In this document: in pieces, positions 1 through 8,996 of the stretch
Layout of the letters: each line of letters begins with the position of its first letter
How positions within the stretch are numbered: position 1 is the first letter of the stretch
From: Actinomyces procaprae
GTDB lineage: Bacteria; Actinomycetota; Actinomycetes; Actinomycetales; Actinomycetaceae
Assembly: GCF_004798665.1 (NCBI RefSeq)
Contig: NZ_CP039292.1
Span: 1,178,001 to 1,242,000, forward strand
Direction of reading: 5' to 3'
DNA: 64,000 bases
Translations under genes and position numbers: made by a program
Notes under the pieces: model-generated
Database searches by the model: none
What the model was told of the DNA's origin: nothing
What the model saw: the letters and a program-made list of their open reading frames with translations, nothing else

Positions 1-207
1 CATGAAGTGGCCGAGCGCGACTAGCAGGATCCCGAAGTGGAACAGGGGGGAGGACCAGCGCAGGATTGCCGACTCCTGCCACTGTGAGGACCGGCTGGTC
101 CACCCGAACTGGTCATTGCGGTAGCGCCATATCAGCCCCGCCGCCAGCAGAATGAAGGACACGTAGGGCAGGGCGGTCCACAAGACCGCCGACTCGAAGG
201 TGTTCAT
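1..207 (-). CDS. narI: Respiratory nitrate reductase gamma subunit NarI (N-terminal part, cut by window edge)
   Basis: NarI is the membrane cytochrome b subunit that oxidises quinol and passes electrons to NarH and NarG. Only the first 69 residues lie in the window. They begin MNTFESAVLWTALPYVSF, give one clear hydrophobic segment (about residues 8-27), then the RYRNDQFGWTSRSSQ loop and the RWSSPLFHFGILLVALGHF stretch, whose histidines in helix II are typical haem-ligand positions in NarI. The ATG overlaps the narJ stop by an ATGA junction, so translation is probably coupled. It is the last visible gene of narKGHJI. Identification is firm from sequence and position. Confidence 0.95.
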   Translation of the reverse strand, partial: MNTFESAVLWTALPYVSFILLAAGLIWRYRNDQFGWTSRSSQWQESAILRWSSPLFHFGILLVALGHFM

Positions 208-998
208 GGCTGCTCCTGGATACTGCTGGGAGTGATTCCGGCGGGGGACGACGACGGGGCGGTGCGCGCGGCGGCGTGAACAGGCTCATGGCGCAGTGGG
301 GCTCCGACCGGTGCCGCAGGCGGCATGCTCGGGAAAGGCAGCGTGTCGGTGACACCCACTGTCTCGGTGGGAGGGCCGGCAGCGACCAGGGCCCGCACCC
401 GCTCGGCGGTGGCAGTGTCCACCGGCTCCAGGGTGGCGACGACGGCGTCAAGCAGCCGAGCATACGGAGAGGCCGCCTCGGTCAGGGCCCGGCGCAGCAC
501 CTCCAGGCCGTCCCGGTGCGAGGACAGCAGCACGTCGGCGACCTCATCACCGCTGCGGGCACTCAGCTCCAGCACCACCGGCAGGTAGTCGGGCAGCTCG
601 TCGCGGTCCAGCTCGTAGCCGGCGGCGGCCAGGGCCTGCTTGAAGGCGACCAGGGCCGCCCCCCGGTAGCGGGTGTCGCCGACGGCGTAATAGCTCAGGT
701 ACAGGCAGCAGCGACGGCGCCGGTCGAAGACCTCCACATAGTGCTCGGCCAGGGCGCGCGTACCCCGACTGCGTGCCTGCGCCACGAACTCCGCCAGCGG
801 CGCGCGGACCGCCTCGGGCAGCGCGGGGGCGTTGGCCAGGGCCTCATCGACGGCGTCTAGCCGCTCGTCGAAGGCGTCCTCGGCGGGGTAGTCGAGCAGC
901 AGCGAGGCGCTCATGTGGACGATCGCCCGGCCGACGGCGTCAATGACCGGCGTGGTGGCCGCGGACGGCCGCATCCCGGTGCTCGTCGTCGCCGCCAT
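204..998 (-). CDS. narJ: Nitrate reductase molybdenum cofactor assembly chaperone NarJ
   Basis: NarJ is the cytoplasmic chaperone that binds apo-NarG and helps insert the molybdenum cofactor before the complex docks on NarI; it is not part of the mature enzyme. The protein has the family landmarks: an early SASLLLDYPAEDAFDERL block, the LAEHYVEVFDRRRRCCLYLSYY core and the LPDYLPVVLELSA motif. The C-terminal ~60 residues are Pro/Ala-rich and poorly conserved, as usual for NarJ. I chose the ATG at 998: a GGAGG lies about 6 nt upstream and narH ends just before it. An upstream in-frame ATG at 1028 would overlap narH by 29 nt. The stop overlaps the narI start. Confidence 0.95.
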   Translation of the reverse strand: MAATTSTGMRPSAATTPVIDAVGRAIVHMSASLLLDYPAEDAFDERLDAVDEALANAPALPEAVRAPLAEFVAQARSRGTRALAEHYVEVFDRRRRCCLYLSYYAVGDTRYRGAALVAFKQALAAAGYELDRDELPDYLPVVLELSARSGDEVADVLLSSHRDGLEVLRRALTEAASPYARLLDAVVATLEPVDTATAERVRALVAAGPPTETVGVTDTLPFPSMPPAAPVGAPLRHEPVHAAARTAPSSSPAGITPSSIQEQP

Positions 999-999
999 T

Positions 1000-2601
1000 T
1001 CAGTGGCCTCCGACCCGGTTGGCCGCACTCACTGCGACGCCGGGGCCCGCCGTCGGCACCGGTTCGCGGCGCACGGTCGGCAGCGGCAGTGACACCGGCC
1101 CTTCCGCGCCCTGGCCGACGCCGGAGCCGCAGGCGGCCGGAGCGCCCTCACCCAGCAGGGTGCGCACGTCCTCACCCATGGCGGTCATGCCGCGCGGCAC
1201 CTCCGGGCTGGCGGTGGGGATGACGTAGCGGTCGTCGTACTTGGCGATCGCCAGCAGACGGTACATGTCCTCCAACTGTGCTCCACTCATGCCGACGGCT
1301 GCGGCGATGGCCGGGTCTGCCTCACGTCCGAGCCGGACTTCGCGCATGTGGGAGCGCATGGCCGCCAGCCGCCGCAGCACCAGCTCCACGGCGTCGGTGT
1401 CCCCGGCGGTGAACAGGCCCGCCAGGTACTCCAGCGGGATGCGCATCTCGGACACGGCGGTAAGCAGCACCCGGTGGTCCTCGCCGTCCAGGCCCGCAGC
1501 GGCCACCTCGTCCACCACCGGCGACAGCGGCGGGATGTACCAGACCATCGGCATGGTCCGGTACTCCGGGTGCAGTGGCAGCGCCACCCGGTAGGTGGAG
1601 ATCAGGTCCCACACGGGGGAGTCCTGAGCGGCCTGTACCCAGGAGGCAGGCACACCCGCCTCACGGGCCGCCCGCACCACCTCCGGGTCGTGCGGGTCCA
1701 GCAGGATCTCCCGCTGCGCCGCGTACAGGTCCTGCGGGTCGGCGACGGCGGCGGCCTGGGAGACCCGGTCGGCGTCGTACAGCAGCACCCCCAGGTAGCG
1801 CAGGCGCCCCACGCAGGTCTCTGAGCAGACGGTGGGCTGGCCGGCCTCCAGGCGCGGGTAGCACAGCGTGCACTTCTCCGCCTTGCCGGTGGCGTGGTTG
1901 AAGTAGACCTTCTTATACGGGCAGGCGGACACGCACATGCGCCAGCCGCGGCAGGCGTCCTGATCCACCAGCACGATGCCGTCCTCGCTGCGCTTGTACA
2001 TGGCGCCGGACGGGCAGGCGGACACGCAGGTCGGGTTCAGGCAGTGCTCGCAGATGCGGGGCAGGTAGAACATGAATGCCTGGTCGATCTCGGTGGCGAT
2101 CTTCCGGCTCATGCTCGCCACGATCGGGTCCTCAGCGAGGGTCTGGGTGGAGCCGCCCAGATCGTCGTCCCAGTTGGGACCCCACTGGATGGTGGGCATG
2201 TACTCACCGGTCAGCTGGCTCTTGGCCCGCGCCACCGGAATGCTGGGGGAGTCCTTGGGTGCGGACAGCAGCCGGTCGTACTCGTAGGTCCACGGCTCGT
2301 AGTAGTCCTCAACGCCGGGCATGTCCGGGTTGGCGAAGATCTGCGCCAGGCGGCGCAGCCTCCCGCCGGAGCGGGGCCGCAGCCGCCCACCGGCGGTGCG
2401 CTCCCAGCCGCCGCGCCAGCGCTCCTGGTCCTCCCAGCCCTTGGGGTAGCCGACGCCGGGGCGCGTCTCGACGTTGTTGAACCACATGTACTCGGTGCCC
2501 TCCCGGTTGGTCCACGCCTGCTTGCAGGTGACTGAGCACGTGTGGCAGCCGATGCACTTGTCCAGGTTCATCACCATGGCGATCTGGGCCATCACCTTCA
2601 T
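1000..2601 (-). CDS. narH: Respiratory nitrate reductase beta subunit NarH (Fe-S electron carrier)
   Basis: NarH carries four Fe-S clusters that move electrons from NarI haems to the NarG active site. It has 533 residues, usual for the family. Ferredoxin-type Cys motifs are visible: CIGCHTCSVTC at residues 16-26, then CEHCLNPTCVSACP, then CRGWRMCVSACP, and CTLCYPRLEAGQPTVCSETC. In the CRGW motif a Trp replaces one Cys; in NarH proteins this converts that site to a [3Fe-4S] cluster, so it is a family hallmark and not a defect. The start ATG overlaps the narG stop (ATGA) and has a GGAGGT about 10 nt upstream. Confidence 0.97.
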   Translation of the reverse strand: MKVMAQIAMVMNLDKCIGCHTCSVTCKQAWTNREGTEYMWFNNVETRPGVGYPKGWEDQERWRGGWERTAGGRLRPRSGGRLRRLAQIFANPDMPGVEDYYEPWTYEYDRLLSAPKDSPSIPVARAKSQLTGEYMPTIQWGPNWDDDLGGSTQTLAEDPIVASMSRKIATEIDQAFMFYLPRICEHCLNPTCVSACPSGAMYKRSEDGIVLVDQDACRGWRMCVSACPYKKVYFNHATGKAEKCTLCYPRLEAGQPTVCSETCVGRLRYLGVLLYDADRVSQAAAVADPQDLYAAQREILLDPHDPEVVRAAREAGVPASWVQAAQDSPVWDLISTYRVALPLHPEYRTMPMVWYIPPLSPVVDEVAAAGLDGEDHRVLLTAVSEMRIPLEYLAGLFTAGDTDAVELVLRRLAAMRSHMREVRLGREADPAIAAAVGMSGAQLEDMYRLLAIAKYDDRYVIPTASPEVPRGMTAMGEDVRTLLGEGAPAACGSGVGQGAEGPVSLPLPTVRREPVPTAGPGVAVSAANRVGGH

Positions 2602-5600
2602 CAGAAGGTCACCTCCTGGTTGGTGCGACGACGAATCAGCGTCACCTCGTCGCGGTTGTTGCCGGTGGGGCCGATGTAGTTGAAGGCGTAGGACAGCTGG
2701 GCGTACCCGCCCGCGAAGTGACTGGGCTTGAGCACGATCCGGGTCAGCGAGTTATGGGTGCCGCCGCGGCGGCCGGAGGACTCGGTCAGTGGCGTGTTCA
2801 TGGTGCGCTCCTGGGCGTGGTGCATGAACACCGTGCCCTCGGGGATGCGGTGGGAGACGACCGCCCGGGCGGCCACGACCCCGTTGCGGTTATAGGCCTC
2901 CACCCACTCGTTGTCCTGTACGCCGATCTTGTCCGCGTCCGCCGGGCTCATCCAGATCGTCTGGCCGCCCCTGCCCAGGGTGAGCATGTGCAGGTTGTCG
3001 TAGTACTGGGAGTGAATCGCCCACTTGTTGTGGACCGTCAGGTAGCGCACGGCCACCTGCACGGCGCCGTCGGGGGCGGTGCCCACCTGCCCGGGGGCGG
3101 CCTCCCCGTACAGGGCGGCGAAGTCCAGCGGCGGGCGGAAGGTTGGCAGCGATTCGCCCATGTCCCGCATCCAGTCGTGGTCCAGGTAGTAGTGCATGCG
3201 GCCGGTGAGCGTGTGCCACGGCTTGGCGTGCTCCACATTGACCACGAAGGCCGAGTAGCGCCTGCCCCCGTGCTCCGAGCCGGACCACTCCGGGGTGGTG
3301 ATCACCGGCTGGGGCCTGAGCTGGGTGTCGGCGAAGGTGACCTGCTTGCCGGCCTCCTCCTCGCTCAGCTCCACCAGCGGGGTACCGGTGCGCCGGGACA
3401 GGGTCTGCCAGCCCTGGGTGGCCAGATGCCCGTTGGTGGCGCCGGACATGTGCATGACGGCGTCGCCGGCCCGGATGGGAGTGTCGATCAGCGGACGGCC
3501 CGCCGCCGCGCCGACGCCGGTGCCGTGGGCGCGCCGCAGCCGCTCCATCTCCCGCTCCGGGTGCAGCATGATGCCCTTGATGGGGATGCCGGGGGACTCC
3601 ACCAGGGGGCCGACGGCGTCGAACTTGTTGCGGATCTGGGTGTAGTCGCGCTCGATCGGCACCAGCTTGGGCATGGTCACGCCCGGCACCCACGCCTGGG
3701 GCAGGGCGGCGGTGTCCCCATGCGGCATGGTCATGGCGTCGGGGGTGTCGTGGGTGAGCGGGGCGGCGACGACGTCGGTCTGGGTGCCCAGGTACTTGGG
3801 CGCCCAGGCGCTGACCAGCTCGGCCAGCTGCTGGTAGATGTCGAAGTCGCTGCGCGCCTCCCACGGCGGGTCGATCGCCATGTTGAAGGAGTGGATGAAG
3901 GGGTGCATGTCCGTGGTGGACAGGTCGTACTTCTCATACCAGGTGGCCGCCGGCAGCACGACGTCGGAGTGCAGCGTGGTGGAGGTGTTGCGGAAGTCCG
4001 CCGTCCACATCAGGTCGAGCTTGCCCTGGGGCGCCTCCTCCCTCCAGGTCATGGATTCCGGGCGGCGTCCGGCGGGGGTCTCGGTCGCGTTGACGTCACC
4101 GCCGGAGCCGACCATGTGGCGCAGGAAGAACTCGGTGCCCTTGGCGGAGGAGCCCAGCAGGTTGGTGCGCCAGGAGGCCAGGATGCGGGGGAAGTTCTCC
4201 GGGGCGTCCGGGTCCTCACAGGCGAAGCGCAGCTCGCCCCGGGTCAGCTGGTCGACGACGTAGTCCTTGGGATCCATGCCCGCGGCGGCGGCCTGCTGGC
4301 CCAGCAGCAGCGGGTTGCGGTCGAAGGTCGGGTAGGAGGGGGTCCAGCCGCGCCGCATCGCCTCCACCAGCGTGTCTGAGACGGTCTTGCCCGCCAGGGT
4401 GCCGGCGCCCAGTGGGGAGGCCAGGCGGTCGGCCTGGGTGTCGTCGTAGCGCCACTGGTCGGTGGTCAGGTACCAGAAGCCCGTGGAGATCATCTGGCGG
4501 GCGGGCCGGTGCCAGTCCAGGGCGAAGGCGAACTGCGACCAGCCGGCGATGGGGCGGACCTTCTCCTGGCCGACGTAGTGGGCCCAGCCGCCACCGTTGA
4601 CGCCCTGGGTGGCGCACATGGAGGTCAGTGCCAGCAGCGTCCGGTAGATCTGGTCCGCGTGGTAGTAGTGGTTGATACCGGCACCCATGACGATCTGGGA
4701 GCGGCCGCCGGACTCGATGGCGTTGACGGCGAAGTCGCGCGCCACCCGGATCGTGGCGGGCCCGGGGACGCCGGTGAGTTCCGCCGCCCAGGCGGGTGTG
4801 CCCGGGATGGTGGCGTCGTGGTAGTCGGCGGGCCACTGGCCGGGCAGCCCGGGGCGGGACACCGCGTAGTCGGCCAGCAGCAGGTCGTAGACGGTGGTGA
4901 TCAGACGCCCGTCGGGCAGGCGGGTCGCGGGCACGCCCCGCCGGATCACTCCGCCTCCGACGGATCCGGTGGGCGTCTGGGAGCCGGGCAGGTCGAAGCG
5001 GGGCAGCAGGATCTCCGTGGGCTCGACGACGGCGCGCGCCGGTGCGGGGCCGGCCGGGGAGGGCGCGCCCGCTGCGCCGTCGTCGGCGAGCTCGGCGATG
5101 GACATGATCGGGTCCACGCCCTCCATGAGCAGGTTCCACTTGCCCTCGCCCTCGGGGGTGAAGCGGTCGGCGAGCGTACCGCCCGGGTCGGCGGGGCCGC
5201 GCTCGCGGTCCCACACCAGCGGCCGGAACTCGCCGCGGGGCAGGTCGTCGGCCACCCCGGCCACGCCGTCGGCGGTGACGAAGCGGCCCGGTACGGTTCC
5301 GGAGCCGTCGGGGGAGGGGACCAGCTCCACCAGGAACGGGGCGTCGGTGTGACGGCGCATGTAGTCCAGGAAGAAGGGCTCGCGCCGTCCGACGTGGAAC
5401 TCGGACAGGATCACGTGCCCCATGGCCATGCCCAGGGCACCGTCGGTGCCGGGGGCCACCCGCAGCCACTGGTCGGCGAACTTGGTGTTGTCGGCGTAGT
5501 CGGGGGAGACGGCCACGACCTTCTGCCCGTGGTAGCGGGCCTCGGTCATGAAGTGGGCGTCCGGGGTGCGGGTCAGCGGCAGGTTCGAGCCCCACATGAT

Positions 5601-6404
5601 CAGGTACTGGGCGTTGTACCAGTCGCCGGCCTCGGGCACGTCGGTCTGGTCGCCGAACACCTGCGGGGAGGCCGGCGGCAGGTCCGCGTACCAGTCGTAG
5701 AAGGACAGCATGGTGCCGCCGATGAGCTCGTGGAAGCGGGCGCCGGCCCCGTAGGAGAGCATCGACATCGCCGGGATGACGGAGAACCCGGCGCAGCGGT
5801 CCGGCCCCCAGGTGCGGATGGTGTGCACGTAGGCGGCGGCGATGAGGTCCATCGCCTCGTCCCAGCCGACGCGCACCATCCCGCCGCGTCCGCGTGCGGA
5901 CTTGTAGGCGCGGGAGGTGGCCGGGTCCCCGGTGACCTCCGCCCAGGCGGCGACGGCGTCGCCGTCGTGCCGCTGCCGGGCGGCGCGGAATGCGTCCAGC
6001 AGCACGCTGCGCACATACGGGTAGCGGATGCGCGTGGGGGAGTAGGTGTACCAGGAGAAGGCTGCGCCGCGCGGGCAGCCGCGGGGCTCGTACTCGGGCA
6101 TGTCCGGCCCCGTGGTGGGGTAGTCGGTGATCTGCTTCTCCCAGGTGATCACGCCGTCGGTGACGTAGACCTCCCAGGCGCAGGAGCCGGTGCAGTTCAC
6201 GCCGTGGGTGGAGTGGACCATCTTGTCGTGGCTCCACCGGTGCCGGTAGAAGGAGTCGGCGTCGCGTCCGCCCTCGAGAAACAGTCGGCGGGCGTCGGTG
6301 GAGGCCTCACCCCGGCGCAGGTAGGAGCCCAGGGTGAACAGGCCCGGGGCGCTTTCTATCCTGGCGTCGGGTCCGGGGACGATCGGGGCGGTGGGTGTGC
6401 TCAT
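2601..6404 (-). CDS. narG: Respiratory nitrate reductase alpha subunit NarG (catalytic, Mo-bisMGD)
   Basis: NarG reduces nitrate to nitrite at a molybdenum bis-MGD centre on the cytoplasmic face. The 1267-residue length fits the family. Near the N-terminus H67-x3-C71-x3-C75-x34-C110 is the His/Cys3 ligand set of the FS0 [4Fe-4S] cluster. The motif EAGDWYNAQYLIMWGSNLP contains the Asp that ligates Mo in characterised NarG proteins, followed by TRTPDAHFMTEAR. The start at 6404 (MSTPTAPIVP) is preceded by AAGGA at good spacing; an open frame continues upstream but has no NarG similarity. It heads the overlapping narGHJI block, 106 nt downstream of narK. It has no twin-Arg signal, as expected for a cytoplasm-facing enzyme. 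Confidence 0.98.
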   Translation of the reverse strand: MSTPTAPIVPGPDARIESAPGLFTLGSYLRRGEASTDARRLFLEGGRDADSFYRHRWSHDKMVHSTHGVNCTGSCAWEVYVTDGVITWEKQITDYPTTGPDMPEYEPRGCPRGAAFSWYTYSPTRIRYPYVRSVLLDAFRAARQRHDGDAVAAWAEVTGDPATSRAYKSARGRGGMVRVGWDEAMDLIAAAYVHTIRTWGPDRCAGFSVIPAMSMLSYGAGARFHELIGGTMLSFYDWYADLPPASPQVFGDQTDVPEAGDWYNAQYLIMWGSNLPLTRTPDAHFMTEARYHGQKVVAVSPDYADNTKFADQWLRVAPGTDGALGMAMGHVILSEFHVGRREPFFLDYMRRHTDAPFLVELVPSPDGSGTVPGRFVTADGVAGVADDLPRGEFRPLVWDRERGPADPGGTLADRFTPEGEGKWNLLMEGVDPIMSIAELADDGAAGAPSPAGPAPARAVVEPTEILLPRFDLPGSQTPTGSVGGGVIRRGVPATRLPDGRLITTVYDLLLADYAVSRPGLPGQWPADYHDATIPGTPAWAAELTGVPGPATIRVARDFAVNAIESGGRSQIVMGAGINHYYHADQIYRTLLALTSMCATQGVNGGGWAHYVGQEKVRPIAGWSQFAFALDWHRPARQMISTGFWYLTTDQWRYDDTQADRLASPLGAGTLAGKTVSDTLVEAMRRGWTPSYPTFDRNPLLLGQQAAAAGMDPKDYVVDQLTRGELRFACEDPDAPENFPRILASWRTNLLGSSAKGTEFFLRHMVGSGGDVNATETPAGRRPESMTWREEAPQGKLDLMWTADFRNTSTTLHSDVVLPAATWYEKYDLSTTDMHPFIHSFNMAIDPPWEARSDFDIYQQLAELVSAWAPKYLGTQTDVVAAPLTHDTPDAMTMPHGDTAALPQAWVPGVTMPKLVPIERDYTQIRNKFDAVGPLVESPGIPIKGIMLHPEREMERLRRAHGTGVGAAAGRPLIDTPIRAGDAVMHMSGATNGHLATQGWQTLSRRTGTPLVELSEEEAGKQVTFADTQLRPQPVITTPEWSGSEHGGRRYSAFVVNVEHAKPWHTLTGRMHYYLDHDWMRDMGESLPTFRPPLDFAALYGEAAPGQVGTAPDGAVQVAVRYLTVHNKWAIHSQYYDNLHMLTLGRGGQTIWMSPADADKIGVQDNEWVEAYNRNGVVAARAVVSHRIPEGTVFMHHAQERTMNTPLTESSGRRGGTHNSLTRIVLKPSHFAGGYAQLSYAFNYIGPTGNNRDEVTLIRRRTNQEVTF

Positions 6405-6510
6405 CACGGTTCCTTGACGGTTGTGGGCGGTGTTAGGAAGCGGGATCAGGGTGGCTGCGCCGCGCGGTTCCCGTTGGGCGGAAGCTGCATGCGACGCCGT
6501 CGTCGGGGGG

Positions 6511-7839
6511 TCAGCCGGGCCGCTTGGCGGACGGGCCGGCGTAGCGGATCCAGCAGATGACGGCGCACACCACGCAGAAGGCGGCACAGCCGTAGAAGAA
6601 CGTGTAGGTGGGCATCAGGGTCAGGGCGATGCCGACCAGGAACGGGCCGAGGGAGGCGACGGCGGCGGTGAAGCCGATCGCCCCGCCCGCCTGCCGCTTG
6701 GGCATGATCATGGGCATCTGCTTGAAGGTGGAGGCGTTGCCCACCCCGGCGAAGAAGAACATGGCCAGCAGGCCGGCCATGAATACGCGGAAGTCGCCGG
6801 CGTCGTCGGCAGTGGCGACCTGCCAGCCGCAGAAGGTCATGGTGACGGCCATGCCGACGGCGGACACGAAGGTCCAGATGGCGCCGCCGAAGCGGTCGCA
6901 CAGGGGACCCCAGGCGAAGCGCAGGAAGGAGCCCAGCAGGGTGCCGATGAAGGCGTAGGAGGCGCCCTTGGGCAGGTCGGCGGCGGCCAGCGTCTGGGCC
7001 AGTGGGGAGGAGGCGCCGTAGTTGTTGTTGATGATGTTGGCGGTCTGGGCGGCGAAGCCGGAGAAGATGCCGAAGGTCATGATGTACAGGACCGTCATCA
7101 GCCAGGTGTCGATGTTGCCGAAGATGTCCAGCTGCTGGCGGATATTGGCCTTGACCGGAACATCCTTGATGTAGGCGAAGGCCAGTGCTGCCGCGATCAG
7201 GGACCACGGCAGGAAGAAGACGGTGGCGTTGAAGACCCGGGGGGCGCCGTCGGCGTAGGGGGCCACCCAGGTGAGCCCGAACAGGCTCGTGCTCATCAGG
7301 AATGGTGCGGCCAGCTGGATGACGCTCATGCCCATATTGCCCAGTCCGCCCTGCAGGCCCAGTGCCGTGCCGGACAGGCGCTTGGGGAAGAAGAAGCCGG
7401 TGGAGGGCATGTAGCCGGAGAAGGTGGCGGCGCCGATGCCGCAGGTGAAGGACAGGGCCAGCAGGGTGGCGAAGGGGGTGGAGGGATTCTGCACGGCGAA
7501 GAACCAGCCGAGCATGGGCAGGATGTACAGCAGTGAGGACCAGCCGATCATCTTGCGCGAGCCGATGGTGGCCGGCAGGAACATGTAGATCAGGCGCAGC
7601 GCCGCGCAGGACAGGCCCGGCATGGAGGTGATCCAGTAGATCTGGTTCTTCGTCAGCTCGAAGCCGATCTCGTTCAGGCGCGGGGCGACGGCGCTGGGCA
7701 GGAACCACACCGTGAATCCGAGCATGAGGGAGAAGGTGGTGATGGCCAGTGTGCGCCAGGCGATCGACGCCGACCAGTTGTCCGGCTCCTCCGGGTTCCA
7801 ACCGGTTAAGACTCGGCCGGAGGTGTCGAGCTGACTCAT
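6511..7839 (-). CDS. narK: NarK-type nitrate/nitrite MFS transporter
   Basis: This is a 442-residue major facilitator protein with about 12 hydrophobic segments. It carries NarK/NasA family hallmarks: LMLGFTVWFLPSAVAPRLNEIGFELTKNQIYW near the start, GIGAATFSGYMPSTGFFFPKRLSGTALGLQGGLGNMG in the middle (nitrate signature), and a second Gly-rich GVGNASTFKQMPMIMPKRQAGGAIGF stretch in the C-terminal half. Such proteins import nitrate and/or export nitrite. The ATG at 7839 has AGGAG about 9 nt upstream and starts directly into the transporter sequence. It is the first gene of the narKGHJI run. Confidence 0.95.
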   Translation of the reverse strand: MSQLDTSGRVLTGWNPEEPDNWSASIAWRTLAITTFSLMLGFTVWFLPSAVAPRLNEIGFELTKNQIYWITSMPGLSCAALRLIYMFLPATIGSRKMIGWSSLLYILPMLGWFFAVQNPSTPFATLLALSFTCGIGAATFSGYMPSTGFFFPKRLSGTALGLQGGLGNMGMSVIQLAAPFLMSTSLFGLTWVAPYADGAPRVFNATVFFLPWSLIAAALAFAYIKDVPVKANIRQQLDIFGNIDTWLMTVLYIMTFGIFSGFAAQTANIINNNYGASSPLAQTLAAADLPKGASYAFIGTLLGSFLRFAWGPLCDRFGGAIWTFVSAVGMAVTMTFCGWQVATADDAGDFRVFMAGLLAMFFFAGVGNASTFKQMPMIMPKRQAGGAIGFTAAVASLGPFLVGIALTLMPTYTFFYGCAAFCVVCAVICWIRYAGPSAKRPG

Positions 7840-8134
7840 GGTGCTGTGACTCCTGAGAAGTAGGGGGTGAGTAACCGTGAGATCACCGGTGTGACGGGGC
7901 TGCGCCGTCCATGCGTTGGACTGCCCGTCGGGTGATTCGCCAATGATGCCCGAGCGTCTGGTCCTCCCGGCGGTGGGGATGCGTGCGGCTTGATTGCGCG
8001 GAAAAGCCGTGCAGGTTTGTCCCGGAACGCTCCGTAATAAGAAAGGTGGGTGTGAGCAAATAGACATGACGGGTGCGCCCTGCGGTGAGCCGTGAGCGCT
8101 GCTCGGGCGGGCTCCTCCCGCGGAGCGGACTACC
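7840..8134. other. Divergent intergenic region between narK and mog
   Basis: These 295 bases must hold the promoters for narK (minus) and the Mog/MoaB-like gene (plus). There is an A/T-rich patch around 8030-8075 (aataagaaagg and caaatagac) in otherwise very GC-rich DNA. I searched by eye for an Fnr/Crp-type TTGAT-N4-ATCAA site and saw only a lone half-site-like TTGAT at about 7990, with no matching second half. I see no open frame with coding character and no repeat. Confidence 0.5.
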
Positions 8135-8713
8135 GTGGCCGACATGAGCGAGCCGACTCCACAACGCCCCGGTGCCGTGCCGGAGGCGCCGTCCGTACGC
8201 CAGAAGGGGCCGCGTCCCCTGCCCGAGCCGGTGAAGGGCACCGTGATCACGGTCTCCGACCGCTGCGTGAGTGGCGAGCGCGAGGATGTCTCCGGTCCGC
8301 TGGCGGCGCGGCTGCTGGGTGAGCACGACGTCGTCGTCGACTCCGTGAAGGTGGTGCCCGACGGCGTCGAGTCGGTGCGCGCCGCCATCGAGGAGGCCGT
8401 GTCGGCCGGGGCGCGGGTGGTGCTCACCACCGGTGGTACCGGGGTCACGCCGCGGGACCTGACCCCAGAGGGCACCGCGCCGGTGCTGGCGGTGAGACTG
8501 GAGGGGATCGAGGCGCAGATTCGCGCCTACGGGCTGACCCAGACCCCGTTGTCGAGCTTGTCGCGCGGGCTGGTCGGGGTCACCAGCCGTGATGCCGACG
8601 GCGTGCTCGTGGTCAACGCCCCCGGCTCGCGCGGCGGTGTCAAGGACACCATCGCCGTGGTGGGCCCGCTGGTGCCGCACGTCCTGGAGCAGCTCGGCGG
8701 CGGCGACCACTGA
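8135..8713 (+). CDS. mog: MogA/MoaB-type molybdopterin adenylyltransferase
   Basis: This protein family binds molybdopterin and adenylates it before molybdate insertion by MoeA. The 192-residue protein has the MPT-binding fold with VITVSDRCVSG near residue 38, the diagnostic TTGGTGVTPRDLTPE loop and VVNAPGSRGGVKD near the end. About 30 extra N-terminal residues are Pro-rich. I chose GTG at 8135 because GGAG sits 9 nt upstream; an ATG at 8144 would have a spacing of 18 nt. It is transcribed divergently from narK, and the end of the gene is followed 18 nt later by the 23-bp repeat array. MogA and MoaB cannot be separated from sequence alone. Confidence 0.9.
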   Translation: MADMSEPTPQRPGAVPEAPSVRQKGPRPLPEPVKGTVITVSDRCVSGEREDVSGPLAARLLGEHDVVVDSVKVVPDGVESVRAAIEEAVSAGARVVLTTGGTGVTPRDLTPEGTAPVLAVRLEGIEAQIRAYGLTQTPLSSLSRGLVGVTSRDADGVLVVNAPGSRGGVKDTIAVVGPLVPHVLEQLGGGDH

Positions 8714-8731
8714 ACCCGCCTCACCGCCTCC

Positions 8732-8886
8732 GCCGAGGTCGGTAGATCTTACGTGCCGAGGTCGGTAGTTGTTACGTGCCGAGGTCGGTAGATCTTACGT
8801 GCCGAGGTCGGTAGATCTTACGTGCCGAGGTCGGTAGTTGTTACGTGCCGAGGTCGGTAGTTGTTACGTGCCGAGGTCGGTAGATA
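8732..8886. repeat. Tandem array of a 23-bp repeat (six full units plus a partial)
   Basis: Six consecutive 23-bp units start at 8732, 8755, 8778, 8801, 8824 and 8847, and a partial seventh ends near 8886. Each holds the core GCCGAGGTCGGTAG followed by one of two linkers, ATCTTACGT (units 1, 3, 4) or TTGTTACGT (units 2, 5, 6). The core includes the near-palindrome CCGAGGTCGG. There are no unique spacers, so it is not CRISPR. The same unit occurs inverted at 10175-10239 and again near 14153 and 39295. Confidence 0.95.
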
Positions 8887-8996
8887 TGGCGTCCCGCATT
8901 GTTGCTGTCGTCCACAGGTCGTGTTCAGCGCAGGGCCGCGAACTCCCATCCACAGGCCGCCAGCGGCGATCCGGGTGGTTCCTGCACGCTATCCCC

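Noticed and set aside
2718..6560. Very long open frames on the strand opposite narG
   Set aside because: They are antisense shadows caused by high GC and third-position bias; their translations are Gly/Val/His/Arg-rich with no family motifs, while narG has every expected motif.
7840..8134. Fnr/Crp box controlling narK
   Set aside because: Only one half-site-like TTGAT is visible, without a properly spaced partner.
8732..8886. CRISPR array
   Set aside because: Units abut directly with no unique spacers, and no cas gene is in the window.
8838..8996. N-terminal extension of the AbiEi/DUF559-type gene starting inside the repeat array
   Set aside because: The frame is open but it reads repeat units and has no family similarity; the conserved region begins after the ATG at 8997.
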